From: Gigaspora margarita
Taxonomy: Eukaryota > Glomeromycota > Glomeromycetes > Diversisporales > Gigasporaceae
Assembly (NCBI GenBank): GCA_009809945.1
Contig: WTPW01000078.1
Location: forward strand, 343,100-407,099
Reading direction: 5' to 3'
Length of the DNA stretch: 64,000 bases
Shown: positions 58,046-64,000 of the stretch, one piece after another
Numbering within the stretch: position 1 is the stretch's first letter
How the letters are laid out: every line of letters starts with the position of its first letter
Notes under the pieces: model-generated
What the model saw: the letters and a program-made list of their open reading frames with translations, nothing else
Told to the model about the DNA's origin: nothing
Databases searched by the model: none
Translations under genes and position numbers: made by a program

Positions 58046-58577
58046 GGGGGCATCCATAAATAACGTTATGTACCCTACATAGTAGCTCTTGCCCCCCCTC
58101 TACTATATAAAAAAATTTTTAAAAATCCATATGTTTATAAATAAAATTTTACAAAAACTTGAATATATAATGTCCCAGTGATCCAATCTGGATGATTTTG
58201 GTACCATTCGATTCGTCTCTATGAGACAAATCCAATAGTACCAAAATCATTTCATTTGGATTACTGGATCACGTTTTATTAATGAAATACTATTGATTTT
58301 ATAGTAATTTTATAAGAAAACATAATAACTAATAGTATTTCGTTAATAAAAATGATCCAGTAATCCAAATCAAATAAAATTGGTACCATTCGATTCCTCT
58401 CCTCGAGACGGTTCGAATGGTACCAGAATCATCCAATTTGGACTACTGGATCAAGTTTTAGACAAAATTTTATAAAAAAATTGCGTTATATTAGGGGGAA
58501 CCCCCCCTACATATTGGAAAATCGTTATATTTTGAGGGACCCCCCTCAAGCATAACGTTACTTATGGATGCCCCCTA
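58046..58577. mobile_element. Foldback MITE in the LINE
   Basis: Ends AGGGGGCATCCATAAATAAC and complement AGGGGGCATCCATAAGTAAC, with TA adjacent on both sides. Inside are two separate hairpins of about 100 bp (58179-58271, 58353-58453), both starting TGATCCA and ending TGGATCA, flanking a third palindrome (TTATTAATGAAATACTATTG with its complement). Confidence 0.75.
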
Positions 58578-61051
58578 ATTGGCTATTAGATGATTCAATT
58601 TTATTTCCACTAATGGGGCATTATAATCACTTCCTGTGAAACAAGCCATATTTTCTATTTTTGTTTCTTTTAAACCCATCACTAGTTTCTCTATAATTCA
58701 AATATAGTTGATTCTTGTATTTAGCTTTCCTTGTGACCAAATATGGCCCAGATCTTGTAGATTTAATGTTTTGTATGTATCATAACATCCTTGTCTTCCA
58801 AACAAGTTCACAATTGGAAGTGTTTTGCCTTTATTTTTTTCCTTTTGCTTTTTTGTAGTCTCTTTATCATTTACTATTATGTTAAAATCACTCATGAATA
58901 TGAATTCACTGTTTTGTCTTCTCTCTATGTACTTCCTTATTATCTCCTGTTGTACCTCTTTTTTATAGTTCTTGTCATTTAATAGAAGATAAATCATCAT
59001 AATAATTAATTCTAATTGTTTGAAAAAGAAACTTGCTATTATAGCAAAGTTGCTAAACCTTTCTACTAGGCCTAAATGTTTTTTCCATTTCTTGGAGATT
59101 AGAAGCCCCACTCCTGATCCTTTTTTCTTCTCTGGATCTGCTCCTGTCCAATATGCTTTGTACTCTTTCAGATCTTTTGATAGGAAATAATCTTCTTTTC
59201 CTGTTATGTTCATTTTTGCGATTCCTACTATATCCAACTGTTCACTATTTGCCTAGTTGCTTAAGCCTTCCAATTTGAGCCCATTACTTTTTAGCCTATT
59301 TATATTGTGGCATGCTATTCTAATTCCTAAATCATTATTTCTCTTTATCAACTCTACTAAGACTCCTTTGTCTTTCTTTTACCTCTTGAGTCACTGCTCT
59401 TTGTGACTCTTTTTAATTGCTTTGTTTTTGTTTCTTTCCTATTTTTTTTATTCTCTTTCTGGTCTTCTGCATGGACCACCCTTTTTCTTTTGCTTCTATG
59501 CACTCTTCCTCCTTCCTTTTCTTGCTCCACTTTATCTCCTTTTCTTTGTTTTGGCTGAATATTTTGTAATTGGCTTCTTTGTAGAGGCAGCCAATCCTCT
59601 ACTACCAATTGATTCTTTTGTTTGCTCTTTACAACTATTAAGAGTGATTAGAGGCTCCTATCTCTTTCTATATACTTTTATCCCTATCACTTAATCTGTT
59701 CACTTCTATTTTATCTAGTCTTTGGAGAATTATTTGTAACTTTTCATTTAGACTTTCCATATACATTGACTTTTCTCTATTATAATTCTCCTTTCTTTTG
59801 TTCTATCGTAATGATTTTTGTACTTCATAGGTTCGCCCAATTCATTTTTTTTGTTGTAAAAGAGTGTTATCTTCTTCTCATTGAATATGTTTTTTTGCTT
59901 AAGGTTGGAGAATTTTTTGAAAATCCATTTACTGCTTTTTTCCCTTTGTCAAAATCTGGCAATAAGTTTTTTCAATTCTATTTTACTGTAAAAAACTTCG
60001 CTTATCTGGTTTTTCTACTCCAATTATATCTTTCTAGAGGAGAAATGTGTTTCCGTAATTGATTTTTATACTAATTGCTTTGTACATATCTTCCTGGTTC
60101 TTGAAGTAAATGAAGGCTGAGCCCCTAGGGTTCAAGTTACTATTGATTGGTACATAGACAGATTTTGTTTTAACTTGTTTTAGTTGTCAGAATAGTAGAA
60201 CTTCTACTGTGTCCTATTTACACTCTCCAAAATTAATCTATGTTTTCTCCTATTTACTAGAATTTCTTCTTTATTCTCTTCTTGAGTGATTCTTGTAAGT
60301 TTTCTGCCTATCGGAAGTGACCATGAATCGTCTAGTATCTGTTTGCTTCTCTCATTTTTAATTGCCATCTTTACTATTGCTCTTTTTTTAAAACTATCAA
60401 AAATCCAATTAATACTTGATACCTTGCCGTATCATTTCATTAGAAGCTTGACTTGTTAGTTGTTGAAGTTGAGTAGAAGATCCCATAGAGTGTATGTTCT
60501 TCCAAGTTCTATTTTCTCTTTTCCATTTTTATCCTTATCATTCATAACTATTTGTCCTCTTGTGTCTTCAGTTATTGGGTTTATTTCTATCTTCTTGCGT
60601 TTGGTTGTAACCTTCTTTTCTTTTTCTCTTACTACTTTCATCGGTACTAAACTGCTCTCTTTTCTTTTTTCTTTTTCTTTAATACAGTTATTTTCCAGTT
60701 TTTGTGTACCGTAGTCTCCTGTACCGCATTCCATTAATATGAGAGTATTAATTTTCCTTTGTCTTTTCTGCATTTTAGATTCCCTTTCTGAACTTCTGGT
60801 TGTGTTATTTTTCTGAATTTCCTTTAGTTGTTTTTCTGAGATTTTTGGATAGCTTTCTAGTAATTGTCTAATAATACATATTTCTTCCGCAGATATTGTT
60901 TGAATTGCTTTTGCAATTTCTAAATCTATAACCTGCACTCATGTGCAATTTTTATTTAAATACTCTATTATTGCCCTGACACCAAGCCTCAAGGCTTGGC
61001 AGCTCCCTTTTAAAAACTTGATTTTTCAGTTTGGGATCGGATTGAAGTTTA

Positions 61052-61429
61052 TTAATTACTAATCCGGATAAGATCGGCACTATAGCTATATTATTACTAT
61101 ATTTGGAATTGGGGATAAACAAATATATAAACAATATATTAGTAAATCTGTTTTAGGCCTAATAAAAAGTTTTTTATACTAAGTAAATATTATTTTTGGC
61201 TCTAAGTAAAGTTGTAGAGCAGCTTCTTGTGCGTCTACCACCAAAATTTCATTAAAATCGGACTTGTAGATAAGAAGATATGAGTAAAAACGTCTTTAGA
61301 ATTCTTTAAATCATATAAAAATTTTATATATACAGGCCTGATCTAGATTTTGTACTACCTTGTTTATATATTTTTTGCCCCAATTCTAAATATAGAAATA
61401 GTGCCGATCTTATCCAGATTGGCAATTAA
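61052..61429. mobile_element. TTAA-flanked MITE, copy 3
   Basis: Inverted relative to the two copies at 5237-6209, 378 bp, same ends (TTAATTACTAATCCGGATAA; complement of right TTAATTGCCAATCTGGATAA). It sits just upstream of the LINE ORF1. Confidence 0.7.
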
Positions 61430-63460
61430 AAATCTCTGTACTTGAGTTATTTGTACTATTCTAAACTTGCTACTAGTGTAAATAAACATATATTATCTAC
61501 TTGTTTATTGTTAATCCAATTGATTGTTTGTTTGTTTATTTCTGATTTGTAATTCCTGTATGATTACGCATTCTAGAATTAATCTGCAGTACAGAGTTTT
61601 TGTGATTTTTTTACTTTTTGTAAAAGTTTTTTCGAGAAATGCTTGTTAACTAATTTTTTCTATTTTAGAGTTGCTTTCTGTTGCTTTTGTTTCTAGTAAC
61701 CTCAAAGTTATTTTTTGGTTTCTTCTTCTTTACTTAGTAAAGATTCTTATTGTTTCTATTAACTTTTAGCCTCTGTCAGCCTATTCTTGTTTGATTTTGT
61801 TTTTTCTAAATTTGGAAATGGAGATCAGTGGAAAGAGTTTTTTTTGTTGCAATCCTTTTTTATTTTTTATTTTTTTTTTATTTTTTTTATTTTCGCTTGT
61901 ATATTTTAAATGATAATAAATAAAATTAATAAAGATAAAAAAACTATCTTTTAAAAGTTTATTTTTTTTAAAATCGATTAAAATTTTTATTGTAAAACTG
62001 GCTTTATGGGTGATATGCATATAGTAAAACAACTTAGAATTTTTTTACTCGATAGCTATTAAATCTGAACCAATTATATTTGAGGTCTAGTTTAATTTGC
62101 CTAAACCCCGGGGTCTACGATAACTATCCTAAACCAGGGGTATAGAATAAGGATACTCAAAAAGAAATTGACAGGGATTAGGATTGATTTTTCAAACACG
62201 TAACTTTCCAGCACCAAATAGTCTTTAAGAAAAAAATTAAATTATATTAGGGTTTGGGTTTATGTTGGCAGTTAGAATAATCATTATATAGCAAAATTGT
62301 GTGAAAAAACTTTTTAGAAAAATGATTTGCTAGTCTAATTCTTGTGATAAATACAATTTTTGCAAAGCGAACGTTTGGCTTGAATTTCCTGATCATGTTA
62401 CATTATACCTGATTCTGATTTTTAATTGGCTAATTTATAGTTAGAAGATCACGTGATCAAAAATCGATCCTATGCTCTGGCGTTATTGTTGTAAAAATGA
62501 TAATAAATACTAGAAAAATAGATACCTGTTAGTGTCCAAAGCCAAGAATAAACATTAGGCTGATCCATGTCAATTTCTATAGCTGATTGGCTACATGTAA
62601 CTGGAATCCAACACAAAATCTATATAGTTTTTACTATGCTTTATTTTACATATTACATATGGGCGAATGAGGCTCATTACTTGTGATATCGTGATAAGTA
62701 TGATATTTCAAATGTGGGAATCATCTAAAGCTTTGTACCTTCATATATTGATTTACATACTGCATAAATTGTATTCTTGATATCTATATAATTTGTTAAC
62801 CTTAAATGCATCAAAAACAAATCTTAATGAGATACAAGGCTTTAGCTATCCCCCAAATTTGGATAAACATTTACACGAATTGTTATGCAGATCACTAGGT
62901 TATATCTATATAATAAATCTAATAGTAAATTGCAACAGTAGGCTTTTTTTAATCACCATTTTCAGGGGTTGCTTAAAAGGAAATCATACAATTAATGAGA
63001 TATTAAATTATTTAACAATTACTATCACAATAATATAATAAATTGAAAATTTTCTTTATTAAATATATCAATTGCTTTGCCAATTAGTAATTACATGCCA
63101 TTCATATAAATAAAATATTCTTGTATTAGGAAAGTGCAGTAAATCACGTAATTTTCTGGGGGGTCACCCATCTATCACGTCTTATATACAGTATATATAG
63201 TATAAACAGCCAATAATATTGAAGCAAAATCAATTATTAGTTAATCACAGATAGTTGCTAAATAGTTAAGTCTAACATTGGCAAATTTTATATATAAATA
63301 TATATCGATTACTAACCGGTAAGATATATATTGATAATCAATACTTCTGCTGATTATTATCAATAGTGATAGTAATCAATATATATCTAATATGATATCA
63401 ATTCTGCAATTAATAATTATTATATTCACATAATCATGCTTTTTGCAAATTTTTAAATGT
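61430..63460. other. AT-rich sequence with scattered inverted repeats, no gene
   Basis: Contains a degenerate third copy of the GGTCGGCTAAAGCGG MITE (see 62720-62862) and a roughly 93-bp hairpin at 63296-63389 (ATATATCGATTACT pairing with AGTAATCAATATAT). No coding region recognised. Confidence 0.4.
62720..62862. mobile_element. GGTCGGCTAAAGCGG MITE, copy 3 (degenerate)
   Basis: The interior matches copies 1 and 2 (TATTGATTTACATACTGCATAA, TTCTTGATATCTATATAA, AATGCATCAAAAA words in order). The ends have decayed to ATCATCTAAAGC and GCTTTAGCTATCCCC. Flanks CAAATGTGG and CAAATTTGG look like an eroded duplication. Confidence 0.6.
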
Positions 63461-63468
63461 TTTACAAG

Positions 63469-63753
63469 TAGGGTTCCGCAATTTGATTTGATCTTCAAAT
63501 ATTTGAATCAAATATTTGATCAAATTCAAATTCAAATTTGACTATATTTGATTTGATCAAATTCAAATCTGGCCAAATTTGATTTATTTGACAAACATTT
63601 GATTTGATTTGAAAATTACTAATAAAAATTCAAATTCAAATCAAATTCAAATTCAAATATTTGAATCAAATCAAATTCAAATCAGGATCAATTTGATTTG
63701 ATCAAATTCAAATTGACCCAATATTTGATTTGATTTGAATTTAAGGAACCCTA
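63469..63753. mobile_element. AAATTTGAATTTGATTTGA MITE, copy 2
   Basis: 285 bp, TAGGGTTCCGCAATTTG on the left and complement TAGGGTTCCTTAAATTC on the right. Flanks TTTACAAG (63461-63468) and TTTACAGG (63754-63761) form an 8-bp duplication with one transition. Confidence 0.85.
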
Positions 63754-63761
63754 TTTACAGG

Positions 63762-64000
63762 TTTTCACAAGTTTTTGCAAGTTTTCTAAAATTTTTTTTT
63801 ATTTATTATTATTATATATTATATTTTAAATTAAATATACAATATTTGCAAGTTTTTGCAATTTAATATAAAATTTTATTTTATTTATTTATTATTATTT
63901 AATATTTTAAATATTATATATTTTATTACATATTATTATAAAAAAATAACAAAAAAAAATAAAACCAAAAAAAAAACAAACCTGAAAAAAATAACAAAAA
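63762..64000. other. AT-rich end of window
   Basis: TTTTTGCAAGTTTT words and A/T tracts only. Confidence 0.4.

Larger units (their letters stand above)
57617..61030 (-). pseudogene. LINE retrotransposon, 5' half: ORF1 with RRM, endonuclease, linker
   Basis: Minus strand: a Lys/Glu-rich ORF1 start (60456-60938), an RRM-like region with SVYVPINSN and RGSAFIYF (RNP1-like, about 60115-60165), basic segment HRSKRKRVVHAEDQKENKKN (about 59500), AP-type endonuclease (58698-59237) with MDIVGIAKMN, GSGVGLLISKKW, FIFMSDFNIIVND and RINYI, then an endonuclease end SDYNAPI at about 58600 where SDHN is expected, so the catalytic His is changed. A TGA at 58695 replaces a Trp after RINYI. A linker to the RT (57613-57948, KKIYKTRAARDGKKRP) ends KENIRKKFQ at the insertion boundary. 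A MITE interrupts at 58046-58577. Confidence 0.88.

Overview
The window is very AT-rich, eukaryotic and transposon-dominated. Spliceosomal introns (GTAAGT donors, TAG/CAG acceptors), LINEs with an RRM-type ORF1, a pogo/Tigger-like element, hAT elements, a Maverick/Polinton-type element and several protein families I remember only from arbuscular mycorrhizal fungi (uncharacterised, multi-copy) point to Glomeromycotina (Rhizophagus-like). This assignment is inference from composition and remembered families; no database search was run. One 954-bp run of N lies at 42586-43539.

Layout. 0-7 kb: a decayed hAT transposase gene (484-2921) and LINE debris with two TTAA-flanked MITEs. 7-10.3 kb: a 60-bp palindromic satellite, a 1.46-kb non-autonomous hAT element and a degenerate CACTTTGCAAG minisatellite. 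10.3-14.9 kb: a TA-flanked pogo/Tigger-like element whose transposase is split by about 2 kb of foreign or intronic DNA. 15-21.3 kb: a foldback element, nested palindromic repeats and nested MITEs. 21.3-25.6 kb: a less repetitive, less AT-rich island with one six-exon host-like gene (23679-25478). 26.8-31.1 kb: a broken DDE-type transposase-like gene on the minus strand holding three MITE insertions. 31.6-32.8 kb: a second unrecognised glomeromycete-type gene, broken.

The centrepiece is 32.8-61 kb. One minus-strand LINE (5' half 57617-61030, 3' half 32830-37029) is cut by a 20.6-kb element (37030-57616) with inverted terminal repeats of about 0.66-0.68 kb and a 6-bp target duplication TGGAAC. 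Taking out the element plus one duplication restores the LINE reading frame. Inside are a protein-primed family B DNA polymerase and a retrovirus-like integrase on the plus strand, as in Maverick/Polintons. Unusually, the opposite strand carries a gag-like gene with a retropepsin-type protease. I see no packaging ATPase, adenovirus-type protease or jelly-roll capsid gene. A 4.27-kb hAT element (48545-52817) with a perfect 8-bp duplication sits inside the gag-like gene, so nesting is four levels deep.

Most coding elements are dead. Where the ancestral residue can be guessed from the family, nonsense codons are mostly Trp, Gln or Arg codons changed by C-to-T or G-to-A, in CpA and CpG contexts, which looks like RIP-like or methyl-cytosine decay. 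At least eight non-autonomous elements show 8-bp target duplications and TAGGG- or TAGT-type ends, typical of hAT-mobilised MITEs.
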